64,000 bases of DNA. It comes from Synechococcales cyanobacterium bin31.maxbin.ball.101. Lineage in GTDB: Bacteria > Cyanobacteriota > Cyanobacteriia > Leptolyngbyales > Leptolyngbyaceae. The notes under the pieces were generated by a model. That model saw nothing but the letters and a program-made list of their open reading frames with translations, ran no database searches and was not told where the DNA came from. The position numbers were made by a program, and so were the translations under genes. The stretch is taken from positions 1 through 64,000 of the forward strand of contig JAAFJU010000009.1 of assembly GCA_013298165.1 (NCBI GenBank). Direction: 5' to 3'. Within the stretch, counting starts at the first letter, position 1; each line of letters begins with the position of its first letter. Positions 35,940 through 44,749 of the stretch are shown here, piece after piece.

Positions 35940-38423
35940 CTACGCCTCGATCACCACCCGCAAATTCCCGCGCTTGCGAATCACGCGACAGGACGTGGTC
36001 GTTCCACTGCGTTCCTTCGAGGAGGATCCCTGACGAATGAACTCCAAATCCACCAAAGTCGATCCCACATGCAAATTGGTGATCGTCAGATGTTGAATAT
36101 TCGTCGGTAATGCCGGATCGATAATTCGCAAACAGTTCCCCGGCGCATCCGGCACCAAATTCGTCATCATCTGCAAAAGCTGAAACACCGTCCCCGTCGC
36201 CCATGCCTGCGGCGAACAAGCCACAGGATAGCGCACCGGATCGCTGTCGCCCTGACGCTCGTAGCCACAGAGCAACTCAGGAGGACGCTGGTATGGTTGA
36301 CGTAACGTCATATCCAACAACGCCTGCCCCAACTCCAACGAATGATCCACATGGCCGAGCGATCGCAACCCCAACGCAATCATGCCATTGTCATGGGGCC
36401 ACACCGATCCCAAATGGTAGCCCATGGGATTGTAAGCCGGAGAAAAACTGCTCAAGGTCCGAATCCCCCAGCCGTTGAACATGTCCGGCGCTTGCAGCCG
36501 TTCCGCGACGCTGTTGGCTTTGTCTACTTCGAGAATGCCCAGATTCAGACAGTGACCAGGATTGGAGGTAATACTGTCCACCTGCTTGCCTTCACCGTCC
36601 AGCGCCAACGCAATAAACCCTTCTTCTTCCATCCAGAAGTCTTTATTGAAACGCGCCTTTAATTGCTCGGCTTCTTCGGACCACCGATCGCCCAAATCAG
36701 GCCGTTTCCGGGAATGAGCCAGTTCACTCATCCGCACCTTCGCGGCGTAGACATAGCCCTGCACTTCGCAGAGGGCGATCGGTCCCGTGGCCATTTTGCC
36801 ATTGCGATCGACGATGCAATCCCCCGAATCCTTCCAGCCTTGATTGACGAGACCGCGCTTCGATCGTTTGTTATAGCTCAGGTAGCCCGTGTCCTTCAGT
36901 TCCCGATCGACCCAAGCCATGGCGGATAGCGCATTTTCCCAGAGTTTCTCCATGGTCTCGCGATCGCCCGTCCAGGCGTAATATTCGGCATAGAGCATCA
37001 GCCAGAGCGGCGTTGCATCAATGGTTCCGTAGTAGGGCGTATGAGGAATTTTTTCGCAGCGGGCCAGTTCACCCAGGCGAATTTCATGGAGAATTTTACC
37101 CGGTTCCTCTTCGCGCCAGTCGTCGTCCTGTTTGCCTTGGTAATGGGCTAGGACCGTTAGGGTGTCGCGGGCAATGACAGGATTGAGGATCAAACTTTGA
37201 GAGGCCGCAATAATCGAATCTCGCCCAAACAACGTACAGAACCAAGGCACCCCAGCGGACAGCACTTTCCCCTGCTCAAAAGTTTGGCGTAGGAGGTAAA
37301 TATCCTGCTCAGCCCGCTCAATGACTTGATTAATCGCCTTATTATCCGTGCGAATCTGCGTCGCCGATCCGCGCCATTCCTGCTCCTCCATCATCTCCGC
37401 CGCTTTCGCCTGAACCAAGGTCATGGGCACGGGGACGCGGGAAACGGGTTGGCTATTGGTCAGGAGGCTGATGCGATAGCTGAGGCGTTCTGTGGTGTGG
37501 GACTCCATCTCAAAACTCCAGACGGCGGTGTAGCCTTTGAAGGTCTGGGGTTGATTGTGGAAAAACTGAATGTGGGATTCCATGATGCTGCCATCTAGCC
37601 CTTGGTAGGCCATGCTCATCTCGCTGGGATCCTCGTAAAGCGCATAGCTGGCACTGTCGTCAGCCGGAGCATCATCCGATCGCACCACCCGTCGCAGCAG
37701 TTGCCCATGCTCCTTACGATCGAAGCCCCGAATCTCAAACAAATCGGTAAAGTCTGCGTCAAAACTCAAACTCAATTCGAACTTAACGGTTTCAGATCCA
37801 AAGTTCGTCAGGGTGATTTCTTCAAAGAGTCCGCCGTTGAGGACCAGTTCGCGCTGAATGCCGATCGTCTCTGCCGGAACATCATCTAGACGGGGATTTG
37901 CGCAGAGGACTGAGAGGGAAAAGCCGCGCTGGGCCGTGCTGCTGAGCAGAATGGGCGATCGGTGATTGATCTGTAGCTCCAACCGACTGAGAAACCGCGA
38001 ATCGCGACAAAACAATCCCATGCTGGTCACGACGCCATCATCCAGGCAGCCCGAAATATTGCCCAAGGTATCGGTGATCAGAAAGAGATCGTCATCCTTG
38101 ACCGTCAACGTCTGCTGCATTCGTTCCGTAAAGCTACAGCCCCAACTGGGAATCGGAAACTTATCCGCCGCGCCGTAGACCCGCCGATCGACTTCCACAA
38201 AATAGTCCTCACCCCCGGTCTCCAAAATATCCGCCTGAATCAAACTCTCCGGCAAGGTCGAAACGATCGCATTCGTGACGGCAGGATTTGGAGCTACGGC
38301 CTGAGATGTGGCCTGAGATACGGCTTGAGATATTTCTGCGGGAGCTGTTTTGGGTGTGGCTTGGGAATTCGTCTGGGCGGCGTCACCCTTGGATTTTGAC
38401 GAGGTCTTAGATTGAGATGTCAT
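35940..38423 (-). CDS. Amylo-alpha-1,6-glucosidase / glycogen-debranching-type enzyme
   Basis: An 827-residue protein. A low-complexity N-terminus (Ser/Lys then Ala/Gln/Thr/Pro, about 1-55) is followed by a GDE N-terminal domain (RVYGAADKFPIPSWGCSFTE, FCRDSRFLSRLELQINHRS) and an (alpha/alpha)6 catalytic domain with LFGRDSIIAASQSL, YGTIDATPLWLMLYAEY, NQGWKDSGD and HLGSVWPHDNGMIALGL. Enzymes of this fold hydrolyse alpha-glucosidic bonds in storage polysaccharide or related glucosides. Whether the substrate is glycogen is not shown by the sequence. It is single, with no glycogen genes nearby. Confidence 0.88.
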   Translation of the reverse strand: MTSQSKTSSKSKGDAAQTNSQATPKTAPAEISQAVSQATSQAVAPNPAVTNAIVSTLPESLIQADILETGGEDYFVEVDRRVYGAADKFPIPSWGCSFTERMQQTLTVKDDDLFLITDTLGNISGCLDDGVVTSMGLFCRDSRFLSRLELQINHRSPILLSSTAQRGFSLSVLCANPRLDDVPAETIGIQRELVLNGGLFEEITLTNFGSETVKFELSLSFDADFTDLFEIRGFDRKEHGQLLRRVVRSDDAPADDSASYALYEDPSEMSMAYQGLDGSIMESHIQFFHNQPQTFKGYTAVWSFEMESHTTERLSYRISLLTNSQPVSRVPVPMTLVQAKAAEMMEEQEWRGSATQIRTDNKAINQVIERAEQDIYLLRQTFEQGKVLSAGVPWFCTLFGRDSIIAASQSLILNPVIARDTLTVLAHYQGKQDDDWREEEPGKILHEIRLGELARCEKIPHTPYYGTIDATPLWLMLYAEYYAWTGDRETMEKLWENALSAMAWVDRELKDTGYLSYNKRSKRGLVNQGWKDSGDCIVDRNGKMATGPIALCEVQGYVYAAKVRMSELAHSRKRPDLGDRWSEEAEQLKARFNKDFWMEEEGFIALALDGEGKQVDSITSNPGHCLNLGILEVDKANSVAERLQAPDMFNGWGIRTLSSFSPAYNPMGYHLGSVWPHDNGMIALGLRSLGHVDHSLELGQALLDMTLRQPYQRPPELLCGYERQGDSDPVRYPVACSPQAWATGTVFQLLQMMTNLVPDAPGNCLRIIDPALPTNIQHLTITNLHVGSTLVDLEFIRQGSSSKERSGTTTSCRVIRKRGNLRVVIEA

Positions 38424-38909
38424 GCGTCACTCCGACCTTTGGTAAAGAATTACTGTTCACAGAATTTCAACCTCTAAGCTACTGTGCCCCCCCTGAAATT
38501 GTCTTTTCTTCAGAAAGCTTTAAGGTCTTTGTTAAGGATTACGATCGCAGGTTGCGAGATGACACGATTCGGTGCGATTGGTTTCAAATCTGATTTCAAG
38601 TCAGAGGTTTGGGGATTGGTCTTCTAGAATACTGCCACTTTCCCAAAATACTCGCTATGATGGGTTGTTAAGAATCCTGAAATACTTCGAGATTTCCACC
38701 TCTATTTGTTGTGTTTTTCATCTCCATATCTCTGTTCTAGAGTTCGCGATCGTTTTTTACTTCATGGCTGGGATCATTTAAAAGCTGGATTGCCGTTGAG
38801 ATTACGAGCAATCTGCGTTAGCTAACCTTTTCCAATGACCCCATGAAGCCAGCCGATCGCCTGTCTATAGTTTGCAATCTACACCTACGTAATATTTGAG
38901 AGGTTTCCT
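38424..38909. other. 486-base divergent intergenic region, no gene seen
   Basis: This spacer separates the debranching-enzyme and adenosine-deaminase-like starts. It contains a C-run (CCCCCCC near 38487) and AT-rich stretches but no tRNA fold, convincing hairpin terminator or repeat copy that I could identify. A 69-codon frame at 38572-38781 has non-protein-like composition and is not called. It must hold the promoters for both genes; none can be placed reliably. Confidence 0.5.
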
Positions 38910-39971
38910 GTGGCTTTGTATGCAGAACTTCACCGCCATTTAGGTGGCTCCGTCGTACCCAGAATTTTATGGCGTTACCTGGAACGCAGCCATTCTCCCT
39001 TGACTGCGAACTACGAGACCTACGCGAATTTCGAGTCGTTCTACACCCGTCCGCGTAATACGTTGGAGGAATATCTAGAGCTGCACAGTCTGGTCGAAAA
39101 AGTGCAGACGCCCGAAAGCCTGCCCTATTTCATTTGTCGCTTGCTGCGCGGGGCGTACATTTTTGAAAATCTGGCTTATTTAGAACTGCGATCGACCCCC
39201 TACCTCCGCACCGATGAAACGCTCTCCCAATCTGCCCGCATTGAACAAATGGGCGAGGTGATCAACATCATCGGCCAATCGGCGCGGCAAGTCGAATATC
39301 CGATCGTCATGAGTCAGATTGTCTGTATGCACACCAAGTTGCCCTATGAGGTGAATAAGGCGATCGTGGACTTGGCGATCGACTATCCGCACTTTGTCTG
39401 TGGGATTGACCTGGCGGGGAGCGATCGAATTTATGGAGAGCGGATGCCGGAGTTTGTCAAGCTCTATGCCTATGCTCGCGATCGGGGCGTCAAGACCACG
39501 GGACATTTATATGAAACCGTGAATGGCTGTTATCCGGAGCTATTGCCCTACTTGATGCGCATCGGTCACGGCATTCAAATTCCGTTGAAGTATCCCGAAT
39601 TGCTTAAAGAGATTGCTTCTAATGGTCAATGTCTGGAAGTTTGTCCTTCGACCTATCCCAAGACCGGGACATTGAAGGATATTTCAGAGTTGAAGGTGGT
39701 GTTCGATCGGGCCTTTGATGCCGGAGTCGATATTGCCATTTGTACCGACAATGCGGGGCTGCATAATGTGCGTCTGACCCAGGAATACGAGAACCTATTG
39801 ACGTTGGATATCATTGGCTTTGAAGAGCTGCAAGCCTGTCAGGAATCCGCCTTCCGCCATGGCTTCGCTTGGCAATACCATGAACGTCCGGCTTCCATGC
39901 TCAATCGCTTGATGCAATGGGATGAGCCAGCGCATGATCCAATCACCAAAGGATTTGTCTCGGTTCGTTAG
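38910..39971 (+). CDS. Adenosine-deaminase-like metal-dependent hydrolase
   Basis: A 353-residue amidohydrolase-fold protein with a GTG start. The zinc ligands H8 and H10 are in AELHRHLGGS; the catalytic motif appears as TTGHLYE (HAGE in classic enzymes, Glu kept), then MRIGHGIQ, and the late motif ICTDNAG, where classic adenosine deaminases have two consecutive Asp residues. The first Asp (metal ligand) is kept and the second is Asn. Length is typical. The substrate may therefore differ from adenosine; N6-modified purines or unrelated amines are possible. Monocistronic. Confidence 0.78.
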   Translation: MALYAELHRHLGGSVVPRILWRYLERSHSPLTANYETYANFESFYTRPRNTLEEYLELHSLVEKVQTPESLPYFICRLLRGAYIFENLAYLELRSTPYLRTDETLSQSARIEQMGEVINIIGQSARQVEYPIVMSQIVCMHTKLPYEVNKAIVDLAIDYPHFVCGIDLAGSDRIYGERMPEFVKLYAYARDRGVKTTGHLYETVNGCYPELLPYLMRIGHGIQIPLKYPELLKEIASNGQCLEVCPSTYPKTGTLKDISELKVVFDRAFDAGVDIAICTDNAGLHNVRLTQEYENLLTLDIIGFEELQACQESAFRHGFAWQYHERPASMLNRLMQWDEPAHDPITKGFVSVR

Positions 39972-40008
39972 GGATCTTTGGAGTCCTAAATAACCCTAGC
40001 GACTAAAG

Positions 40009-40201
40009 GATACTGCTGGCGAATTCATCATGACCGCCCAGTCCGCCCAGGAATGAATTCCAGGGCTAATGTGCGAAAACCCGCTTCACGGGTTGAAGAA
40101 GTTGTTTCCCGTCTCTTGAACCCTTCATGGGTTTTGGCTATGAGCCTCGGAATGAATTCCGAGGTGGTCATGACGGCAACGATGAATTCGTCAACAGTAT
40201 C
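40009..40201. mobile_element. MITE-like element with imperfect terminal inverted repeats
   Basis: The 193-base segment begins GATACTGCTGGCGAATTCAT and its other end, read in reverse complement, is GATACTGTTGACGAATTCAT. The similarity continues into an ATGACC block on both sides. Inside are hairpins such as AACCCGCTTCACGGGTT and AACCCTTCATGGGTT and the pairs GGAATGAATTCC. There is no ORF. No target-site duplication is obvious at the borders. The structure fits a non-autonomous transposable element or an IS-derived palindromic repeat. Confidence 0.7.
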
Positions 40202-40245
40202 TTCCAATCGCCGGGTTCTAATTGGGTAACTGGATCTGCGTAGTA

Positions 40246-41583
40246 TTACGCTTCAGGAATCACGTCAGGATTTCTGACCATTACTACCGACTGCTCGGTA
40301 TCTCGACGGGGTGCAATGAACGAACTTCCCACCATCGAGGCACTAATATTGGTCGTTGCTCGCAAGGGATTGAGCACAGGGTCGATCGCAATCAGCAATA
40401 CCAACACCGAATCCAGCGGCAACGCCAAGGGCTTGAAGACAATTTCCAAAGCAGGTAACGTTGCAACGCCCGCTGACCCAGAGGAAGCCACCGCCCCAAA
40501 CATCGATCCAACAATGATCAGCAAGCCTTCGTTAAAGCCAATATGGACCCCATACAGTTGCGCCGCAAACACCGTGACCAAGGTAAAGTAGGTCACAACC
40601 CCATAGCGGAATGCGATAATACTAATGGGCAAGACCGCATTGACGATTTGGGTATCGAACTTCAGTTTCTCGGTTAGGGAATAGATGGCAGAAGGCATTC
40701 CCGCAGAGGAATTGGAGGTGGCCATGGTAATCATGGAATACTCACGACTTGACTTCAGAACAGTTCTAAAGGACTGACCCGATCGAATCCACAGCATCAC
40801 CAGATTGACGATATAGATCAAAATCAAAGTGATCGAGGTAATGATCACAAATTTACCCATGAGAACGATCGTTGCAAATCCGGTTTTTGCAATCTGTGCC
40901 GAAATCAAGCTAAATAACCCCAAAGGTAAAATAGCGGTCAACCATTTAATGATCATCCGGAAAGACGTATAAACCTCTTCCAGCGCCAGCAAAATCCGAT
41001 TGCTCGAATAGCCTTTCATCAGTCCTAATGATACGCCAAATAGAATGGAGAAGAACACCACCTGGAGACTGCGACTCTCGGAAAGTGCCTCAAAAATATT
41101 GCTAGGGACAGTGGATGAAATGAGATTGAGGAAGGGGTTTTCGGTATCGGCTTTAGGGGGACTATTTAAAGCAATTTCATAGTTGATCCCGCTGACGTTA
41201 ATTTGTCCACCCAAGGAGGCCAGGGTTTGTTCGTTAATCCCCGCTCCCGGCTGAAAGACCAAGCCTGCCGCCAATGCTAGCGCTCCAGCTAGGAACTGGG
41301 TTGCGATCAAGGTGAAGCACAATTTAAAAATCAACTTTCGAGAATCTTGAATGTTGATCAGTTGGGCCGTGCTGATACAGATGGCAGAGAACAAAATCGG
41401 TAAGACACAGAGTTTCAGCAGATCGACATAAATGCGACCAATGAACTCAATATTTTTAGAAAACTCGGGTGCCATCGTTCCTAATCCAATTCCCAGAATA
41501 ATACTGAGGAGTAGAAGGTAGGGCGCACTCACTTTTTTGACGAATTTAGAGACGTTCTTGGCAAGGGTTTCCGGAATTAACAT
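40246..41583 (-). CDS. Dicarboxylate/amino-acid:cation symporter (DAACS/SDF family)
   Basis: A 445-residue membrane carrier with about eight spans and two re-entrant loops. Family features are the Ser-rich loop TSNSSAGMPSAI, the SGSAGVATLPAL motif, and an N-terminal ISAPYLLLLSIILGIGLG-like segment (here VSAPYLLLLSIILGIGLG). It would import glutamate, aspartate or C4-dicarboxylates with Na+ or H+. A periplasmic binding-protein gene lies 13 bases upstream on the same strand, so the two are probably co-transcribed. The Ser-rich loop differs from the common SSSAATLP form. Confidence 0.9.
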   Translation of the reverse strand: MLIPETLAKNVSKFVKKVSAPYLLLLSIILGIGLGTMAPEFSKNIEFIGRIYVDLLKLCVLPILFSAICISTAQLINIQDSRKLIFKLCFTLIATQFLAGALALAAGLVFQPGAGINEQTLASLGGQINVSGINYEIALNSPPKADTENPFLNLISSTVPSNIFEALSESRSLQVVFFSILFGVSLGLMKGYSSNRILLALEEVYTSFRMIIKWLTAILPLGLFSLISAQIAKTGFATIVLMGKFVIITSITLILIYIVNLVMLWIRSGQSFRTVLKSSREYSMITMATSNSSAGMPSAIYSLTEKLKFDTQIVNAVLPISIIAFRYGVVTYFTLVTVFAAQLYGVHIGFNEGLLIIVGSMFGAVASSGSAGVATLPALEIVFKPLALPLDSVLVLLIAIDPVLNPLRATTNISASMVGSSFIAPRRDTEQSVVMVRNPDVIPEA

Positions 41584-41596
41584 GGGGCTTCAAATC

Positions 41597-42529
41597 CTAT
41601 TTAACGATCGAGTAATCTAGCAGTTGATTGGGAGTTCGCTGTTTATATTGGGTTTCCAAAAACAGATTGGTGTAGTCCATTAAAAATTGTTTTCCAGCAG
41701 ATGTCGCAATCCCTTTCGTATCACTCGTATCGGTCAAAACGACCGTTCGGAGCTGGATTGCCAGCTCTGGCTGGTTCACGACAATGCTGCGCACTTCCAA
41801 CTCATCGCGAAACAAGGCCATGACTTTGTCCGTTACCACCGCATCGATCGCATCTTTCCAGTTGGCAAACTCAACAATTTCGGCTTTTGGGAAGGTCTGA
41901 CGGGCATATTGGACATAGGCCGATCCCGCATAGACGCCAATTTTGCCTTGAAAATCTTGAACGACCTGGTCAGTACTTAACCCACGAGATTTCTCCTTTG
42001 CAAGGGCTAGGCGATTCACGAGTAACGCCTGTCGGAAGGTCAGGTAAGATTTTGAAAATAAAACTTTCTGCGCTCGGGGCATCGATCGCGCTAGTTTAGA
42101 GATTGCTAGGTCTGCTTCTCCGCGATAAACCGTATCAATCACTTCATCAAAGTTTTTGGCAGTCCTCACAAACTCTGCCTTCACCCCCAATGAATCCGCG
42201 ATCGACTGTCCCATTTCCACATCGGTTCCCACCAGTTTTCCCTCTTTCGATTCACTAAAAAAGGGTGGATTATTTTTGTTCACCATGGCGATGACTAATT
42301 TGCCCTTGGCTTTAATCTGCTCAATGTCAGATTTCAGTTGAGGCGTCGGAACAGGTGGAGTTGACTCGGCGCTCGGCGGGGCGATCGGTGCTGCGATCGG
42401 CTCTGAGGACGGCTCAATACCTGATTGAGCGATTGCGGGCTGCATCGAACAAGCAAAAAACACCAATGCGATCGGGCAGATGATCAGAACGGCATAGCTC
42501 CTAATCTGGGACAAAAGTCTAACGACCAT
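41597..42529 (-). CDS. Periplasmic amino-acid-binding protein (SBP family 3)
   Basis: A 310-residue binding protein with an N-terminal signal (SYAVLIICPIALVFFACS) that has a lipobox-like FFAC, so lipoprotein anchoring is possible. After a Pro/Ala/Ser-rich linker, the binding domain starts KGKLVIAMVNKNNPPFFS and has GTDVEMGQSIADSLG, GEADLAISKLARS and IGVYAGSAYVQYA. The ligand is probably a polar amino acid. It is paired with a secondary symporter and not with ABC permease genes. Confidence 0.87.
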   Translation of the reverse strand: MVVRLLSQIRSYAVLIICPIALVFFACSMQPAIAQSGIEPSSEPIAAPIAPPSAESTPPVPTPQLKSDIEQIKAKGKLVIAMVNKNNPPFFSESKEGKLVGTDVEMGQSIADSLGVKAEFVRTAKNFDEVIDTVYRGEADLAISKLARSMPRAQKVLFSKSYLTFRQALLVNRLALAKEKSRGLSTDQVVQDFQGKIGVYAGSAYVQYARQTFPKAEIVEFANWKDAIDAVVTDKVMALFRDELEVRSIVVNQPELAIQLRTVVLTDTSDTKGIATSAGKQFLMDYTNLFLETQYKQRTPNQLLDYSIVK

Positions 42530-42664
42530 GAGGATTACAGCAGTGAGAGAAAATTATAGGTTTATCATGCCCAACCTGACGATAAATGAAACAGCTTTGT
42601 CATTTTCTCGTCACCAATAGACTATTTTTCAGTTAAAATCTTTCTTACAAAACCAGAAATTGAT

Positions 42665-44716
42665 ATGTTCCAATCCACTTCATCCTCTTTTGTTGGCGCT
42701 TCTGTTGGCGCTCCTGTTGGCGCTCATATTGTTGTCTGTGGTTTAGGGAGTCTGGGACAGCATTGTGTGGCGGTGTTGAAGGAGTTTGGGGTGAGGGTGA
42801 GTGCGATCGAGATTGCGGAGATTATGGATTGGGAGATTAACGATCTTCCGACTCAGGTGGATGCCTTGGTGCGGGGAGATTGTTGTCAGTCTAAGATATT
42901 GGAGCAGGCGGGGGTGCCGGATTGTCGGGCGGTGCTGCTGGTGACGAGTAGTGAAAGTGTCAATATTGAAGCGGCGTTTGCGGTGCGATTGATGAATCCC
43001 CGTGCGCGGATCATTGTTCGATCGAGCAAACAAAATCTGAACCAACTGATCACCACGCATTTGGGGGACTTTCTCGCGTTAGAAGCGACACAGTTGTCCG
43101 CACCTGCCTTCGCGATCGCGGCTTTAGGCAGTGAAATGCGCGGGTTTATCAATCTAGCGGGATCCCTGCTACGCGTGGTCAAAGTGCAAATCAATGGATC
43201 ACATCCTTGGTGCGATCGTAAAACTGTGAATGACTTGAATAGCCCGACTCGACGCGTCTTAAGTCATATCCCTGCCAAGATGGATTTGCCGACGGAGTTT
43301 CATACTTGGCAACCCGATCGGCAATTGCGATCGGGGGATCTCGTCGCCTATGTGGAAGTTTTTGAAGGCGCGGGCGGGATGATGCCGATCGCATTGCCTT
43401 TCGCGCCAAAGTCGAGTCGAAAATCAAGATTGACCTTCAAACAAATCACCGCACGCCTCACCTCTCGCCCCTACCTCCGCAAACAACTGAAAGCCTTCTG
43501 GAAATCCACCGCAGAACAGCAGAGTAAACGAGTGGCGATCGTCGTCGGAGTTATGATCTTCATCGTGTTTCTATTGGGAATGGGAATTTTGAAACTGACC
43601 TATCCTGACCAACACTGGCTGGCTTTGTTCTATACCGTTGGTGTGATGTTGTTAGGTGCGTATGATGCGGTGTTTGCGGTGTTTGATCCCGCGAGTTCGA
43701 TTCCGTTGTGGCTGCGGTTGATGAACTTACTCTATATGCTGATCGGAACGGCTTCGATCGCTGTCCTCTATGCCCTTCTCACCGAACGCCTTCTCTCTGC
43801 CAAATTCCAACTCCCGAAAAAACGTCCCCCCATTCCAATCCAGAATCACGTCGTGTTGATTGGACTTGGGCGGGTGGGTCAGCGAGTTGCAGCGCTCTTG
43901 CAGCAATTGAATCAACCCTTTGTGGCGGTGAGTTCAGAGCCGTTATCCTCAAGTATTTTGCCCAATATGCCGCTGGTGGTGAGCGAATTGACGAGCGCCC
44001 TCACCAAGGTGAATCTCGAAACCGCCCGCAGCGTCGTCGTTGTCACCGACAATGAAATGGAAAATCTCGAAATCGGACTCATGACCCACGCCGCTAATCC
44101 CGGCTGTGCGACTACGATTCGGGTATTTACGCCGCAATTTGGGGAGAGTATTCAACAATTGGTGCCCTTTGCGAAGGTGTTGAGTGCCTATGCGTTGTCG
44201 GCGGAGGCATTTGTGGCGACGGTGTTTGGAGAAAACGTATTGAGTTTGATTCGGCTGAATGAACAGACGGTTTTAGTTACAGAATATGAAATTGTGATCG
44301 GGGATACATTGGATGGATTATTGCTCTCAGAAATTGCCTATGGTTATGATGTCGTTCCCATTTCCCATCAGAAAGGTCAAGAACCCACTCGACTGATGCC
44401 ATCGGATGATTTGCGGATTCAGGCGGGCGATCGGCTGGTCCTCTTAGCCACATTGGATGGGTTGCAGCAGATTGAGCGGGGCGATCGGCGGCTTCCCACT
44501 TGCTGGGTGAATATTGAAAAAACTGTAACAAAAGATGCCATTTTTGACGGAGAACGGGTGATTGCGATCGTCACAGGTTGTAGTATTAATGAAGCGAGTC
44601 AATTGATGAAACAGTTGCCGCAACGTTTGCCGATTCCTTTGTATTCTCATCAAGCTCAACGCTTAGTTCGAGAATTACGAAAGGCCCAGGTGATCGCAGA
44701 TGTTATTTCGACCTAG
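42665..44716 (+). CDS. Membrane protein with two RCK (TrkA-N) domains
   Basis: A 683-residue protein with RCK/TrkA-N domains on both sides of a membrane region. The first has HIVVCGLGSLGQHCV (about 21-35), the second VVLIGLGRVGQRVA (about 397-410), each followed by a TrkA-C-like segment. Three hydrophobic spans lie around 295-380. The segment between the first and second spans has FYTVGVMLLGAYDA, where a K+ channel would have TVGYG. The first residues carry a 12-base triplicated repeat. Probably an ion-transport regulator or channel-like protein responding to NAD(H) or another nucleotide. Confidence 0.8.
   Translation: MFQSTSSSFVGASVGAPVGAHIVVCGLGSLGQHCVAVLKEFGVRVSAIEIAEIMDWEINDLPTQVDALVRGDCCQSKILEQAGVPDCRAVLLVTSSESVNIEAAFAVRLMNPRARIIVRSSKQNLNQLITTHLGDFLALEATQLSAPAFAIAALGSEMRGFINLAGSLLRVVKVQINGSHPWCDRKTVNDLNSPTRRVLSHIPAKMDLPTEFHTWQPDRQLRSGDLVAYVEVFEGAGGMMPIALPFAPKSSRKSRLTFKQITARLTSRPYLRKQLKAFWKSTAEQQSKRVAIVVGVMIFIVFLLGMGILKLTYPDQHWLALFYTVGVMLLGAYDAVFAVFDPASSIPLWLRLMNLLYMLIGTASIAVLYALLTERLLSAKFQLPKKRPPIPIQNHVVLIGLGRVGQRVAALLQQLNQPFVAVSSEPLSSSILPNMPLVVSELTSALTKVNLETARSVVVVTDNEMENLEIGLMTHAANPGCATTIRVFTPQFGESIQQLVPFAKVLSAYALSAEAFVATVFGENVLSLIRLNEQTVLVTEYEIVIGDTLDGLLLSEIAYGYDVVPISHQKGQEPTRLMPSDDLRIQAGDRLVLLATLDGLQQIERGDRRLPTCWVNIEKTVTKDAIFDGERVIAIVTGCSINEASQLMKQLPQRLPIPLYSHQAQRLVRELRKAQVIADVIST
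42691..42726 (+). repeat. Threefold 12-base tandem repeat within the RCK gene
   Basis: Units TGTTGGCGCTTC, TGTTGGCGCTCC and TGTTGGCGCTCA are adjacent and in frame, encoding V-G-A-S, V-G-A-P, V-G-A-H. They sit just before the first nucleotide-binding strand. Such repeats expand and contract by slippage without frameshift. Confidence 0.9.
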
Positions 44717-44749
44717 CCCACCGATTTAAGAACAATCTAACGAGATTCT

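Noticed and set aside
37326-37889. Two plus-strand frames of 90 and 95 codons within the debranching-enzyme gene
   Set aside because: Antisense shadows with no start context or recognisable domain.
38572-38781. 69-codon frame in the 486-base intergenic region
   Set aside because: Poor ribosome-site context, no domain and irregular composition; not supported as a gene.
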